DNA of 64,000 bases from Gammaproteobacteria bacterium (GCA_016199745.1 JACQFZ010000017.1:1-64000); one strand, 5' to 3'. Counted from the stretch's first letter, positions 7,899 through 17,240 are shown. Notes: a model not told the origin generated them from the letters alone. A program made the numbers and translations.

Positions 7899-8888
7899 AT
7901 GAAGAAGCCCTTGCGCGTCGCTGTTACCGGCGCCGCCGGTCAGATCGGCTATAGCCTGTTATTTCGCATTGCCAGCGGCGAAATGCTGGGCACAGACCAG
8001 CCCGTCATTTTGCAGTTGCTGGAGATCCCGGACGAGAAGGCGCAAAAGGCGTTGACGGGCGTGATGATGGAGCTCGACGACTGCGCGTTCCCGCTGCTCG
8101 CCGGCATGGTCGCCGCGTCCGATCCGATGGTCGCGTTCAAAGATGCCGACATCGCCCTGCTCGTCGGTGCGCGCCCGCGCGGTCCGGGCATGGAACGCAA
8201 AGACTTGCTCGAAGCCAACGGCAAAATTTTTGGACCGCAGGGCAAAGCGCTCGACGCAGTCGCTAGCCGTAATGTCAAAGTGCTCGTCGTCGGCAACCCG
8301 GCCAACACCAACGCGCTTATCGCCATGAAGAGCGCACCGAGCCTCAACCCGAAAAATTTCACGGCGATGATGCGGCTCGATCACAATCGCGCGCTCACGC
8401 AAATCGCGCAGAAGCTCGGCAAGCCGGTGACATCGGTGAAGAAAATGACCATCTGGGGTAATCATTCGGCGACGCAGTACCCAGATTTGTTCAACGCCGA
8501 CGTCGGCGGCCAGAACGCTGCCAAGTTGATTAACGATCAAGCGTGGATCGAGAGCCAATTCATCCCGACCGTGCAAAAGCGCGGTGCTGCCATCATCGAC
8601 GCCCGCGGATTGTCGTCGGCCGCCTCGGCTGCTAACGCCGCCATCGAACACGTGCGCGACTGGGTGCTCGGCACGCCGAGCGGCGATTGGGTGACGATGG
8701 GCATACCGTCCGACGGCAGCTACGACATCGCGCCGGGGCTCATCTTCGGCTATCCGGTCACTTGCCAAAACGGTGAGTACAAAATCGTGCAAGGACTACC
8801 GGTCAGCGAGTTCTCGCGCGGTCGGATCGGCGCAACGCAAAAGGAATTGCTGGAAGAACGCGACGCCATCGAAAGCCTGCTTAAGTAA
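7899..8888 (+). CDS. mdh: Malate dehydrogenase
   Basis: The start [20 protein letters not shown] is chosen because TAGGAG lies 8 bases ahead; an upstream in-frame start at 7866 lacks a site. The 329-residue enzyme has the NAD-binding GAAGQIG loop, the mobile-loop arginines in [29 protein letters not shown], the Asp/Arg pair in MMRLDHNRA, and catalytic His in [12 protein letters not shown]. It interconverts malate and oxaloacetate with NAD in the TCA cycle, as a cytosolic dimer. It is monocistronic, with a perfect hairpin 40 bases after the stop. Confidence 0.97.
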   Translation: MKKPLRVAVTGAAGQIGYSLLFRIASGEMLGTDQPVILQLLEIPDEKAQKALTGVMMELDDCAFPLLAGMVAASDPMVAFKDADIALLVGARPRGPGMERKDLLEANGKIFGPQGKALDAVASRNVKVLVVGNPANTNALIAMKSAPSLNPKNFTAMMRLDHNRALTQIAQKLGKPVTSVKKMTIWGNHSATQYPDLFNADVGGQNAAKLINDQAWIESQFIPTVQKRGAAIIDARGLSSAASAANAAIEHVRDWVLGTPSGDWVTMGIPSDGSYDIAPGLIFGYPVTCQNGEYKIVQGLPVSEFSRGRIGATQKELLEERDAIESLLK

Positions 8889-8928
8889 GGATACGACACT
8901 GCCCTTGTAGTTGAAGCTTTACGTTCTT

Positions 8929-8955
8929 GGTGGCGCTCGCCAGTCGAGCGCCACC
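8929..8955 (+). terminator. Hairpin after mdh
   Basis: GGTGGCGCTCG and CGAGCGCCACC form an 11-bp perfect stem with a CCAGT loop. No T-run follows, so termination would be weak or factor-assisted; the hairpin may protect the mdh mRNA end. Confidence 0.5.
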
Positions 8956-9050
8956 TCTAATAAGGAAATACGAGCGGAAAGACTAAGCCCTTGCCTGATA
9001 ACCGGGAGTGATGTTTTGATGCGGATCGCCGCCATGGAAGGAGGTTGAAG

Positions 9051-9134
9051 ATGCCACCAGGAACGCCTTTCGTCCGCATTGTCGCTTCCCGCAACTACGT
9101 AAACTACCTACCTCACAATGGGATATTCCTGTAG
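9051..9134 (+). CDS. Candidate 27-residue small ORF
   Basis: AAGGAGGTTGAAG directly precedes ATG, a near-ideal ribosome binding site. The frame encodes MPPGTPFVRIVASRNYVNYL followed by PHNGIFL and TAG. No family is recognised. It is the only clear translation signal in the 425-base stretch between mdh and the YfiR gene, and could be a leader peptide or a small protein. The strength of the Shine-Dalgarno match is the only support. Confidence 0.3.
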   Translation: MPPGTPFVRIVASRNYVNYLPHNGIFL

Positions 9135-9313
9135 TTGACCGTTAGCTTTACCGATGGGCCCTTATACTTCAAAGAAATAAGAAGTCATCCAACTCCATCA
9201 AAGGAACGTGTTAATGCGCCGGTATTCGCCGAAGGGACTCGGGATGGGGATGGGTGTTGCGTTGCGCTTCGCCTACCGACCGCGTCACGAGTTGCGGTTT
9301 ATCCCAAACTAAC

Positions 9314-9847
9314 GTGGCGATATTAAAAAAAATAATCGTTGCCGGTTTGCTGGTACTGCGGTCAATGGCAGCATCGGCGCAAACACCCGCACCGCCACCG
9401 GCGCTCGAATATCAAGTGAAGGCGTCTTATTTATATAACTTCGTACACTTCGTTTCTTGGCCCGCCGACGTCTTCGGCGACGACGACAAATTCAATCTAT
9501 GTGTAGTCGGCGCCGATCGTTTCGGCAATGCGCTCGATATATTTACCGGCGAGCGCGTCGACAATCACGAAATCATCGTCCGCCGGTTGCAGCAACCCGC
9601 GCAAGCACACGACGCACGCTGCCATCTACTGTTCGTCGCCGCTGATGCTGCCGATCCGACCGCTATCGCCAGCGAACGCGGCATGCTGACGGTCGGCGAA
9701 GTGGCCGGCTTCCTCGAACAAGGCGGCATCATCAACCTAATCGAAGTTCGTGGCCGTATTCGATTTCAAGTCAACCAGCAATCGGCGCAACAGGTCGGAT
9801 TAATCGTGAGCTCGCGCCTACTCAACCTGTCGACACCGCCACCATGA
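9314..9847 (+). CDS. YfiR-family periplasmic protein (DUF4154)
   Basis: The GTG at 9314 gives VAILKKIIVAGLLVLRSMAA as a signal peptide, cleaved near ASAQ; an upstream GTG at 9254 would add a charged stretch before it. The mature part carries the YfiR/DUF4154 pattern: YQVKASYLYNFVHFVSWPAD, FNLCVVGADRFG, MLTVGEVAGFLEQGGIINLI and IRFQVNQQSAQQVGLIVSS. YfiR binds the periplasmic CHASE8 domain of the diguanylate cyclase YfiN and represses it. Here the next gene, overlapping by four bases, is a histidine kinase with a CHASE8-like domain, so this YfiR probably controls that kinase. Confidence 0.88.
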   Translation: MAILKKIIVAGLLVLRSMAASAQTPAPPPALEYQVKASYLYNFVHFVSWPADVFGDDDKFNLCVVGADRFGNALDIFTGERVDNHEIIVRRLQQPAQAHDARCHLLFVAADAADPTAIASERGMLTVGEVAGFLEQGGIINLIEVRGRIRFQVNQQSAQQVGLIVSSRLLNLSTPPP

Positions 9848-11313
9848 TCAACGTCAGCCGCTTCTTCCGACAGATGTCGCTAGGCCGCAAGGTCGTTGTC
9901 ATAAAACTGACCGTCTCCACTATCAGTCTATTGCTGATCGGCATCGGTTTACTGCTGCACGAGCGCGCTGAGTTTGAGCGGCAAACGACACGCAAGTTGA
10001 CCTTACTCGCCGACGTCGTCGGCTTGAATAGCACGGCAGCGTTAGCATTCGACGATCCGGCAGCGGCCGACGAGACATTGGCAGTGTTGGCAAGCGACGA
10101 ACATGTGTTAGCGGCGGCGCTGTATGAACAGCACGGCAATCTGTTCGCACACTATCGACGGGGCGACATTACTGCGCCACTGCCGGAGACGATGCCCGCC
10201 ATCGGTAACCCGACGTTCACCGACCACGAAGCGGCGGTACTGCGACCTATCAGACTCAAAGGCAAGCTAATCGGCCATGTCTACCTGGGTGCTGACACTG
10301 ATGAATGGCAGGAAACGCTATGGGCATTCGGCGGCAGCATCGCTGTGCTATTCCTTGCCGTTGCCGCTGTCAGCGTGTTCGCCTCGATTTGGTTACAACG
10401 ACAAGTCGCCGACCCGATCTCCCATCTCGCCGAGCTGATGCGACGCGTCGGCCAGGAGCACGACTACACGCTACGGTCCTACCAGCGCAACGACGGCGAG
10501 ATCGGCGTGCTGGTCGACGGCTTCAACAACATGCTCGAGGAAATCGGCCAAAACCGAACCGAGCTCGAACGCACGCGTGACGAGCTTCGCCAGTTCAATG
10601 CCGATCTTGAACAACGCGTCGCGGAACGCACGGCGCAACTGGAAACGGCCAATAAGGAGCTCGAGTCGTTCTCTTACTCGGTGTCACACGATCTGCGCGC
10701 ACCGCTGCGGGCAATCGACGGTTTTTCACGCATTCTGCTTGACGAGCACAGCGCTACGCTCAACGCTGACGGCCGCGATTCGCTCGAGCGTGTACGACGC
10801 GGCGCGCAGCGCATGGGCCTGCTGATCGACGACTTACTCAAGCTGGCGCGCGTGACTCGCGCTGAACCGACCCGCGAACCGGTTGATTTAAGCGCGCTCG
10901 CGCAAGACATCGTGCAAACCCTGCAAGCGCAAGATCCACAGCGCCAGGTACGATTTGTATTGGCGCCGAACTTGAAAGTGCAAGGCGATCCCCGATTGCT
11001 GCGGATCGCTCTCGAAAATTTGTTAGGCAATGCGTGGAAATTCACCGGCACGCGACCGGAAGCGCAAGTTGAGCTAGGTGTGCAAAGCAATACACCGACT
11101 GTCTACTTCGTCCGCGATAACGGTGCCGGCTTCGATATGAATTACGCCGGCAAATTGTTCACACCGTTTCAACGACTGCACGCCGCCCACGAGTTCCCCG
11201 GTACTGGCATCGGTCTGGCCACGGTGCAGCGCGTCATGCGTAAGCATGGCGGCCGCATTTGGGCCGAGGGTACGGTCGATCGAGGGGCAACGTTTTACTT
11301 CACGCTCAACTAA
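9844..11313 (+). CDS. Membrane sensor histidine kinase with CHASE8-like periplasmic domain
   Basis: The order in 489 residues is: TM1 near 17-38, a periplasmic CHASE8-like domain (about 40-155, with VVGLNSTAALAFDDPAAADE), TM2 near 158-180, HAMP (QVADPISHLAELMRRVGQEH), a coiled coil to about 270, HisKA with His282 in SYSVSHDLRAPLRAIDGF, and HATPase with NLLGNAWKFTG, VRDNGAGFDMNYAGKLF and GTGIGLATVQRVMRKHGG. All catalytic boxes are intact. The periplasmic and HAMP half resembles YfiN, but a kinase replaces the GGDEF domain. The four-base overlap with yfiR couples translation, and the likely phosphoacceptor is the receiver protein at 11563. Confidence 0.92.
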   Translation: MINVSRFFRQMSLGRKVVVIKLTVSTISLLLIGIGLLLHERAEFERQTTRKLTLLADVVGLNSTAALAFDDPAAADETLAVLASDEHVLAAALYEQHGNLFAHYRRGDITAPLPETMPAIGNPTFTDHEAAVLRPIRLKGKLIGHVYLGADTDEWQETLWAFGGSIAVLFLAVAAVSVFASIWLQRQVADPISHLAELMRRVGQEHDYTLRSYQRNDGEIGVLVDGFNNMLEEIGQNRTELERTRDELRQFNADLEQRVAERTAQLETANKELESFSYSVSHDLRAPLRAIDGFSRILLDEHSATLNADGRDSLERVRRGAQRMGLLIDDLLKLARVTRAEPTREPVDLSALAQDIVQTLQAQDPQRQVRFVLAPNLKVQGDPRLLRIALENLLGNAWKFTGTRPEAQVELGVQSNTPTVYFVRDNGAGFDMNYAGKLFTPFQRLHAAHEFPGTGIGLATVQRVMRKHGGRIWAEGTVDRGATFYFTLN

Positions 11314-11349
11314 ATTAATGAAGCAATAATTATGAAGATTTTTACCGAC

Positions 11350-11534
11350 TTCCCCTCCCCCTCAGGGGGGTGAGGCGGGGTTTTCACAGATGCACTTAAC
11401 GTGCATCTGTGCCGCCGAACGGGTGCACGAGGTTTTCGTGCACCCCGGGCGGGAATCAAGGGGTGGGTTGAAACGAAGGGGGCGGATATTGAGCAAAGCC
11501 GCCCACCCCGACCCTCCCCCGAAGGAGAGGGAGT
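11350..11534. repeat. Composite palindromic element between kinase and response regulator
   Basis: Two perfect hairpins lie side by side: CACAGATGCAC (11385-11395) with GTGCATCTGTG (11401-11411), and GGGTGCACGA (11421-11430) with TCGTGCACCC (11436-11445). They are framed by CCCCTCCCCCTCAGGGGGG at the left and CCCTCCCCCGAAGGAGAGGG at the right, so the whole can fold into one long structured unit. The outer ends match the GC-rich hairpin family seen elsewhere in the window. It sits inside a probable operon and could affect message stability. Confidence 0.65.
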
Positions 11535-11562
11535 GACTAGTGAGAAACATTAGGAGCAGACA

Positions 11563-12000
11563 ATGGCCGAAAAAGCGATCTTGTTAGTAGAAGATAATCC
11601 GGACGACGAAGCGCTAACGTTGCGTGCATTTCGCACCAATAACATCAGCAATGAGGTAATCGTCGCGCGTAACGGTGTCGAAGCGCTCGACTATTTATTC
11701 GGCACCGGCGCCTACGCCGGCCGTGATCCTCGACAACTGCCGGCGGTGGTATTGCTCGATCTCAAGCTGCCGAAAATCGATGGCTTGGAAGTGCTGCGGC
11801 AGGTACGCGGCGATGAACGCACGAAGTTGTTGCCGGTAGTGATTCTGACGTCTTCCAAGGAAGAGCAAGACGTCATTAGCAGCTATCGTTTGGGTTGCAA
11901 TAGCTACGTGCGTAAACCGGTCAATTTCGACGAGTTCGTTCAGGCGGCGCGGCAACTCGGCCTGTACTGGTTGCTGCTCAACGAGCGGCCACCGGCATGA
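11563..12000 (+). CDS. Stand-alone receiver-domain response regulator (Rcp1-like)
   Basis: This 145-residue protein is a single receiver domain: acidic pair in LLVEDNPDDEALTLRAF, phosphoacceptor Asp66 in VVLLDLKLPKIDGLEVL, Thr/Ser in VVILTSSKEEQDV and Lys in YVRKPVNFDEF. The NPDDEALTLRAF start and the long insert before Asp66 are typical of Rcp1-type partners of phytochrome-like kinases, which match the HisKA type of the upstream kinase. With no output domain it probably relays phosphate or acts by protein contact. A GGAGC site precedes the ATG. Confidence 0.93.
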   Translation: MAEKAILLVEDNPDDEALTLRAFRTNNISNEVIVARNGVEALDYLFGTGAYAGRDPRQLPAVVLLDLKLPKIDGLEVLRQVRGDERTKLLPVVILTSSKEEQDVISSYRLGCNSYVRKPVNFDEFVQAARQLGLYWLLLNERPPA

Positions 12001-12188
12001 ACGGTGCATGACAGAGCAATCGGCGTGTCGTTGAAGCGTCGTTGCGCGGCGTAAGAATCGGCCGAGTCATCGGCTTTCGGATCGAAGCCCATAAAAAAAT
12101 GCACGCCGAATTCATGCTCATTATGTCGACGGTTGGTAATCGGCGATTGGGCCGTTCCCTATACTTAAATGTTATCAGGTAATTTTCT

Positions 12189-14402
12189 ATGAGCGGCATC
12201 CTGCGCACTCTCATCATCGAAGACTCGGAAGACGACGCGCTGCTGTTGGTGCACGATTTGTCGGAAGGCGACTACCAACCGCACTGGCTACGCGTCGATA
12301 CGCCGGAAGAGCTAACGACCGCGCTCGCGGCCGAGGAGTGGGACATTATTTTCGCCGACTACAGCATGCCGCAATTTAGCGGTACGCACGCACTATCGAT
12401 CGTACGCGAGCGCGGGCTCGATACGCCGTTCATTTTCGTTTCCGGAACGATCGGCGAAGACACCGCCGTCGAGGCCATGCGTGCCGGTGCGCAAGATTAC
12501 GTCATGAAGGGCAATCGCAAGCGCTTGTTGCCAGCGGTCGAACGCGAGATGAAAGACGCCGAGCAACGGCGACAGCGACGCCGCTCCGAGCAAGAGTTAG
12601 AGCTGTTGCAAACGATCGCCCACGCCGCGACCGCCGCCGGCGACTTGCACGCGGCGCTATCGGTCACACTGACGAAGATTTGCGAGACTACCGGTTGGAC
12701 GTTGGCCCAGGCATGGATCCCGCGCGCCGATGGAGCCGCCATCGAATGCGGCCCGGCATGGTGTTGCTACGGCAACGGCTTGGAAAAATTTCGCACCGCC
12801 AGTTTGAGTTTCGCCTTCGGATTGAATGAAGATTTGCCGGGGAAAGTGTGGTCGTCGAAGCAGCCGGTGTGGGTGCACGATGTTCAGCTAGACACCCATT
12901 ACGCGCGCGCCCCGTTCGCCCGCGAAACCGGTCTACAAGCGGCCCTCGGCATTCCGGTCATCGCCGACAAGGAAGTGCTGGCGGTGCTCGAATTCCTATT
13001 GCGCGAACCGCGTCCCGGCGATGAACGTCTGACCAACTTCGTGGCCGCGGTCGCGGAGCAGCTCGGCGGGGTAATGCAGCGCAAGCGCACCGAAGAGCGC
13101 CTGCATTATCTCGCGCATTACGATGCGCTCACTGGACTACCCAATCGTGTGCTGTTCGTCGACCGGCTCAATCAAGCGATTCTCGAAGCGAACCGGCACG
13201 ATCGTATCCTCGGTGTCGCCTTCCTCGATCTCGATCGCTTCAAAACCATCAACGACAGCCTCGGTCACGGCATCGGCGACTTGCTGATCAAGAGCGCGGC
13301 CGAGCGCTTGCTGCGTTGCGTACGTGACGGTGACACCGTGGCGCGACTCGCCGGCGACGAATTCACCGTGATCCTGGCCGACATGGGCCACGTCGATCAT
13401 GCGGCGTACGTGGCCAAGAAAATTTTGAACAGCCTGGCGTTACCGTTTCATATCGCCGGCCACGAGCTCTTCAGCAGCGCCAGCCTCGGCATGACGCTCT
13501 ATCCGTTCGACGAAGGCAACGTCGATGGTTTGCTGCGTAATGCCGATATCGCCATGTATCGCGCGAAGGAAGCCGGCGGCAACGCCTATGCGTTCTATTC
13601 GAGCGACATGATGGTCAAAGCGCGCGAGCGCTTGGAGCTGGAAAACGATTTACGGCACGCGATCGAGCACAGCGAGTTTATGCTGTACTACCAACCGGTG
13701 ATCGACCTTAAGAGCGGTAAGCTCGAAGCACTGGAGACGCTGGTACGCTGGCTCCATCCGACTCGCGGCATCATTTTGCCGTCGGAATTTATTCCGTTGG
13801 CGGAAGAATCCGGTCTCATCGTGTACTTGGGCGAGTGGGTACTGCATACCGCCTGTGAGCAATTCGAGGCTTTTCGGCGATTGCATCCGGATCTGCGGCT
13901 GGCCGTGAACTTATCGGTGCGACAGTTTCAGCAGCCCGATTTACCGGACATGATCAACGCCATCCTGCGTCGCACCGGTTTCAAGCCGGCAGCGTTGGAG
14001 CTCGAGATCACGGAAAGCTTGTTGATGCAGAATGTCGACAACGCGCTGGCAGTGATGCGTAAGCTGAACGACCTTGGCGTAAAGTTCTCGGTCGACGACT
14101 TCGGTACCGGCTATTCGAGCTTGACCTATTTGAAACGACTGCCGATCAGTCGCGTCAAGATCGATCAATCGTTCGTGCGCGATATCCCGACCGATCCGAA
14201 CGATGTCGCCATCGTCAGCGCCATCATTTCCATGGCACACAACTTAGGTTTACAAGTAACGGCCGAGGGCGTGGAGACGCCGGAACAGCTGGCGTTGTTA
14301 AGCAGCCGCGGTTGCGATGCGGTGCAGGGTTTTTACTTCGGTCAGCCGGTGTCGATGGAGGAGACGACACTGTTCTTGCAGAAAACGCTGGATCGCCAAT
14401 AA
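12189..14402 (+). CDS. Response regulator with REC-GAF-GGDEF-EAL (c-di-GMP turnover)
   Basis: The order over 737 residues is: receiver (1-125, Asp57 in IIFADYSMPQFSG), GAF (about 140-300), GGDEF (about 305-465, with DALTGLPNRVLF and active-site variant AGDEF) and EAL (about 480-735, with EALETLVRWLHP, DDFGTGYSSLTYLKRLPISR and VTAEGVETPEQL). AGDEF variants are often still active cyclases, and the EAL residues look complete, so synthesis, hydrolysis or switching between them is possible. Placement after YfiR, kinase and receiver suggests that periplasmic signals sensed through YfiR end in a change of c-di-GMP. The 188-base gap before it shows nothing else. Confidence 0.93.
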   Translation: MSGILRTLIIEDSEDDALLLVHDLSEGDYQPHWLRVDTPEELTTALAAEEWDIIFADYSMPQFSGTHALSIVRERGLDTPFIFVSGTIGEDTAVEAMRAGAQDYVMKGNRKRLLPAVEREMKDAEQRRQRRRSEQELELLQTIAHAATAAGDLHAALSVTLTKICETTGWTLAQAWIPRADGAAIECGPAWCCYGNGLEKFRTASLSFAFGLNEDLPGKVWSSKQPVWVHDVQLDTHYARAPFARETGLQAALGIPVIADKEVLAVLEFLLREPRPGDERLTNFVAAVAEQLGGVMQRKRTEERLHYLAHYDALTGLPNRVLFVDRLNQAILEANRHDRILGVAFLDLDRFKTINDSLGHGIGDLLIKSAAERLLRCVRDGDTVARLAGDEFTVILADMGHVDHAAYVAKKILNSLALPFHIAGHELFSSASLGMTLYPFDEGNVDGLLRNADIAMYRAKEAGGNAYAFYSSDMMVKARERLELENDLRHAIEHSEFMLYYQPVIDLKSGKLEALETLVRWLHPTRGIILPSEFIPLAEESGLIVYLGEWVLHTACEQFEAFRRLHPDLRLAVNLSVRQFQQPDLPDMINAILRRTGFKPAALELEITESLLMQNVDNALAVMRKLNDLGVKFSVDDFGTGYSSLTYLKRLPISRVKIDQSFVRDIPTDPNDVAIVSAIISMAHNLGLQVTAEGVETPEQLALLSSRGCDAVQGFYFGQPVSMEETTLFLQKTLDRQ

Positions 14403-14409
14403 ATGCGGG

Positions 14410-14440
14410 ACGGTGAGGCGAGAAGATCCCGCCTCACCGT
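14410..14440. terminator. Hairpin between convergent GGDEF/EAL gene and ppa
   Basis: ACGGTGAGGCG and CGCCTCACCGT form an 11-bp perfect stem with a nine-base loop, followed by AAAAC. It lies between two convergent stops and could serve both, though the T-run is poor in each direction. Confidence 0.6.
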
Positions 14441-14447
14441 AAAACAA

Positions 14448-14996
14448 CTAGAACATCGGCTTGTTCTTGGCGCTCTTATAGCGTTCAACGCCGTCGACGA
14501 TTTCCTTCTTCGCTTCGTCCGGGCCGCCCCACCCTTTGACCTTCACCCATTTGCCCTTCTCCAGATCTTTGTAGTGCTCGAAGAAATGCTGGATCTGCAA
14601 CAAACGTTCCGGCTGTAAGTCTTCCGGCTTCTTCCAATGCTTGTAGATCGGCAGAACTTTATCGACCGGCACGGCGATCAGCTTAGCGTCGCCGCCGGCT
14701 TCGTCGTCCATTTGCAGCACACCGATCGGACGGCAGCGGATAACGGCACCGACCGTCACCGGGAACGGCGTAATCACCAGCACGTCGACCGGGTCGCCGT
14801 CGTCGCACAGCGTATGCGGGATGTAGCCGTAGTTACACGGATAGTGCATCGCCGTCATCATGAAACGGTCGACGAACAGCGCGCCGGTTTCCTTGTCCAC
14901 TTCGTACTTGATCGGATCGGCATTCATCGGGATTTCAATGATGACGTTGAAGTCTTCCGGCAAATTCTTGCCGGAGGTAACGCGGTCGAGGTTCAT
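14448..14996 (-). CDS. ppa: Inorganic pyrophosphatase, family I
   Basis: The 182-residue enzyme has the family I signature [10 protein letters not shown], with the upstream [20 protein letters not shown] substrate segment and [20 protein letters not shown] in order, and [14 protein letters not shown]. Soluble hexameric PPases hydrolyse pyrophosphate to phosphate with Mg and pull biosynthetic reactions forward. Length and motifs are complete. It is a single gene on the minus strand. Confidence 0.97.
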   Translation of the reverse strand: MNLDRVTSGKNLPEDFNVIIEIPMNADPIKYEVDKETGALFVDRFMMTAMHYPCNYGYIPHTLCDDGDPVDVLVITPFPVTVGAVIRCRPIGVLQMDDEAGGDAKLIAVPVDKVLPIYKHWKKPEDLQPERLLQIQHFFEHYKDLEKGKWVKVKGWGGPDEAKKEIVDGVERYKSAKNKPMF

Positions 14997-15099
14997 TAGT
15001 GTTAGCCCTGCGGATAATGGAAAACGGTGTACTTAACTATAGTCCTGGATTATTTCAGGTAGAGTGCCGCACTTTTCTGCCTACTCTGCCGTTAAACGC

Positions 15100-15127
15100 G
15101 TGGGCGGGAAAGCGCTGCCCACCCTAC
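15100..15127. repeat. REP-like hairpin downstream of gatB
   Basis: GTGGGC (15100-15105) pairs with GCCCAC (15117-15122), followed by CCTACA. The right half read on the minus strand is TGTAGGGTGGGC, close to the TAGGGTGCG ends that flank the RAYT gene 1.5 kb away, so it may be a dispersed member of the same REP family. Confidence 0.45.
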
Positions 15128-15131
15128 ATTT

Positions 15132-16565
15132 TTAATTGCTGAGCTTCTTTTTGAGCAGCTCGTTCACTTGTGCCGGGTTGGCCTTGCCAGCGGTGGCTTT
15201 CATCACCTGACCGACGAAAAAGCCAAATAATTTCTCCTGGCCGCCGCGGTATTGCTCCAACTGCTTCGGATTCTTGGCCATAACGTCGTCGATGGCCTTT
15301 TCGATGGCGCCAGTATCGGTGATCTGTTTCAAGCCTTTTTTCTCAATTACGACGTCGGCATCGCCCTCGCCGACCCACATGGCTTCCAGGACCTCTTTGG
15401 CGATCTTGCCGGAGATGGTGTTGTCGGCCAGGCGCTCTAGCAACCCAGCCATCATGGCGGCGGTCACCGGCGACTGCTCGATTTCTTTATTGTCGCGGTT
15501 CAAGAAACCGGACAACTCGACCGCGATCCAGTTGGCGGCGATCTTCGGGTCGGCGCCGGCGACTTTGATCACTTGCTCGTAGTACACCGACATCGCCTGC
15601 GAACTGGTCAGAACACCGGCATCGTATTTGTTCAGGCCATACTGGCTCATGAAGCGCTCGCGCTTGGCGTCCGGTAATTCCGGCAACGTCTTGCGCGTCG
15701 CTTCGATAAAACTCTCGTCGACCACCAACGGCGGTAGGTCCGGGTCCGGGAAGTAGCGATAGTCCATCGCCTCTTCCTTGCTGCGCATGGAACGGGTGAC
15801 GTTCTGGTCGGAATCGTACAGCCGCGTCTCCTGCACGACCTTGCCGCCGGATTCGATCAAATCGATCTGGCGATCGACTTCAAACTCGATCGCCTTCTCG
15901 ACGAAGCGGAACGAATTGACGTTCTTGATCTCGGCGCGCGTGCCGAATTTACTCTCGCCCTTGCGCCGCACCGACACGTTGGCGTCGCAACGAAACGAGC
16001 CTTCCTGCATGTTGCCGTCGCAGATGCCGAGGTAAACCACCAGCTGATGCAACTTCTTGAGATACGCGACCGCTTCTTTCGACGAGCGCAAATCCGGCTC
16101 GGAAACGATTTCCAGCAGCGGTGTGCCGGCACGATTGAGATCGATACCGCTCATGCCGCGAAAATCTTCGTGCAGCGATTTGCCGGCGTCTTCTTCCAGA
16201 TGCGCGCGGGTGATGCCGATGCGCTTCTCGACGCCATCGAGCTCGATGACGAGTTCGCCCTTGCCGACCACGGGCAATTCGTACTGGCTGATCTGGTAGC
16301 CCTTCGGCAGATCGGGATAGAAGTAATTCTTGCGCGCGAACACCGATCGACGATTGATCGCCGCGCCGACGGCGAGGCCGAATTTCACCGCCATTCGTGC
16401 CGCTTCTTTATTAAAGACCGGCAACACCCCCGGCAACGCAATATCGACCGCGCATGCCTGCGTATTCGGCGCCGCGCCGTATTGCGTGGACGCGCCGGAG
16501 AACGCCTTGCTCTGCGTCGAGAGCTGCGCGTGCACTTCAAGACCGATGACGGTTTCCCATTCCAT
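15132..16565 (-). CDS. gatB: Asp-tRNA(Asn)/Glu-tRNA(Gln) amidotransferase subunit B
   Basis: This 477-residue protein begins [20 protein letters not shown] and contains the GatB hallmarks [17 protein letters not shown], the [20 protein letters not shown] segment, HLEEDAGKS and [17 protein letters not shown], ending in the GatB/YqeY tail. GatB binds the misacylated tRNA and activates its carboxylate in the GatCAB complex. In many bacteria gatC, gatA and gatB are contiguous; here about 700 bases with a RAYT gene separate gatA from gatB, so gatB may depend on read-through or its own promoter. Confidence 0.97.
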   Translation of the reverse strand: MEWETVIGLEVHAQLSTQSKAFSGASTQYGAAPNTQACAVDIALPGVLPVFNKEAARMAVKFGLAVGAAINRRSVFARKNYFYPDLPKGYQISQYELPVVGKGELVIELDGVEKRIGITRAHLEEDAGKSLHEDFRGMSGIDLNRAGTPLLEIVSEPDLRSSKEAVAYLKKLHQLVVYLGICDGNMQEGSFRCDANVSVRRKGESKFGTRAEIKNVNSFRFVEKAIEFEVDRQIDLIESGGKVVQETRLYDSDQNVTRSMRSKEEAMDYRYFPDPDLPPLVVDESFIEATRKTLPELPDAKRERFMSQYGLNKYDAGVLTSSQAMSVYYEQVIKVAGADPKIAANWIAVELSGFLNRDNKEIEQSPVTAAMMAGLLERLADNTISGKIAKEVLEAMWVGEGDADVVIEKKGLKQITDTGAIEKAIDDVMAKNPKQLEQYRGGQEKLFGFFVGQVMKATAGKANPAQVNELLKKKLSN

Positions 16566-16592
16566 ATTGAAGATCTATAACGCCAGGTTAAG

Positions 16593-16612
16593 TAGGGTGC
16601 GTCCTACGCACC
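16593..16612. repeat. Left REP-like repeat of the RAYT unit
   Basis: TAGGGTGCGTCC begins the repeat, and GGTGCGT pairs with ACGCACC around CCT. It ends four bases before the RAYT stop codon. The right copy at 17189-17208 is an inverted match (11 of 12 bases), as expected for REP sequences mobilised by the transposase. Confidence 0.65.
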
Positions 16613-16615
16613 GAA

Positions 16616-17158
16616 TTATTCACCGAAACTACCTTTAGCACTAATGGCGTTTCCTCCGCCCCAATCGCTCGGATACGTCCCTTTTGCTACATACCCGTGA
16701 AAGGTAGAGTAAGGCCACTCGTTTACCAACCGCACTAACCCATGCTTTACCGGATTCCAATGAATGTAATCCAGATGCGCCGTAAGGTCCTTATCGTCTC
16801 GGATCTGATGCTCCCAAAATCTTCGCTGCCAAAATGCATACTCATTTCGACCACTCTTTGACGTACTTCGCGTAGCGTCAACCAACGCTGCACAGTCTCG
16901 ACTCACGCAGCGTTTAATAACCGCCCATCGTGCCGAGAAATTCGCATCTCCCGATGAGAGTCGCCAAATGCAATGAAGATGATCCGGTAGCAATACCCAT
17001 GCTTCGACATCGAACGGCAGGGTCACTCTTGCTTGATAGATCGCATTGCGCAACGCGTTCCTGACCGCATCAGTTGCCAGTAACGGTCGCCGCTCTTGGG
17101 TGACAACGGTAAAAAAATAAGTTCCACCCGCTACATTGGTACGGCGGTAGTTCGCCAT
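16616..17158 (-). CDS. REP-associated tyrosine transposase (RAYT, Y1/HUH family)
   Basis: This 180-residue protein starts [20 protein letters not shown] and has the HUH motif in [14 protein letters not shown] (about 52-65), the Trp-rich [15 protein letters not shown] segment, and the catalytic Tyr in [15 protein letters not shown]. These are the marks of RAYT/TnpA-REP proteins, which cut and join single-stranded REP hairpins. It lies between gatA and gatB on the same strand and is bounded by inverted REP-like repeats, so it looks like a complete, possibly active, REPtron. Confidence 0.93.
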   Translation of the reverse strand: MANYRRTNVAGGTYFFTVVTQERRPLLATDAVRNALRNAIYQARVTLPFDVEAWVLLPDHLHCIWRLSSGDANFSARWAVIKRCVSRDCAALVDATRSTSKSGRNEYAFWQRRFWEHQIRDDKDLTAHLDYIHWNPVKHGLVRLVNEWPYSTFHGYVAKGTYPSDWGGGNAISAKGSFGE

Positions 17159-17188
17159 TTACCGACTTCTGTCCTCAAGACAACAAGC

Positions 17189-17208
17189 GGTGTGCAGGGC
17201 GCACCCTA
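17189..17208. repeat. Right REP-like repeat of the RAYT unit
   Basis: GGTGTGC pairs with GCGCACC (one G-T) and is followed by CTA. GGGCGCACCCTA at 17197-17208 read on the minus strand is TAGGGTGCGCCC, differing from the left copy at one base of twelve. The two copies are inverted around the transposase gene. Confidence 0.65.
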
Positions 17209-17217
17209 CAACTAACC

Positions 17218-17240
17218 TCCCTCCCCCTCAGGGGGAGGGA
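17218..17240. repeat. GC-rich hairpin downstream of gatA
   Basis: TCCCTCCCCC and GGGGGAGGGA form a perfect 10-bp stem with a TCA loop, 37 bases after the gatA stop as read on the minus strand. It belongs to the dispersed CCCTCTCCC-type family and may partly terminate gatCA transcription. Confidence 0.6.

Noticed and set aside
7959..8792. 277-codon minus-strand frame opposite mdh
   Set aside because: Shadow of mdh; composition typical of antisense of GC-rich genes.
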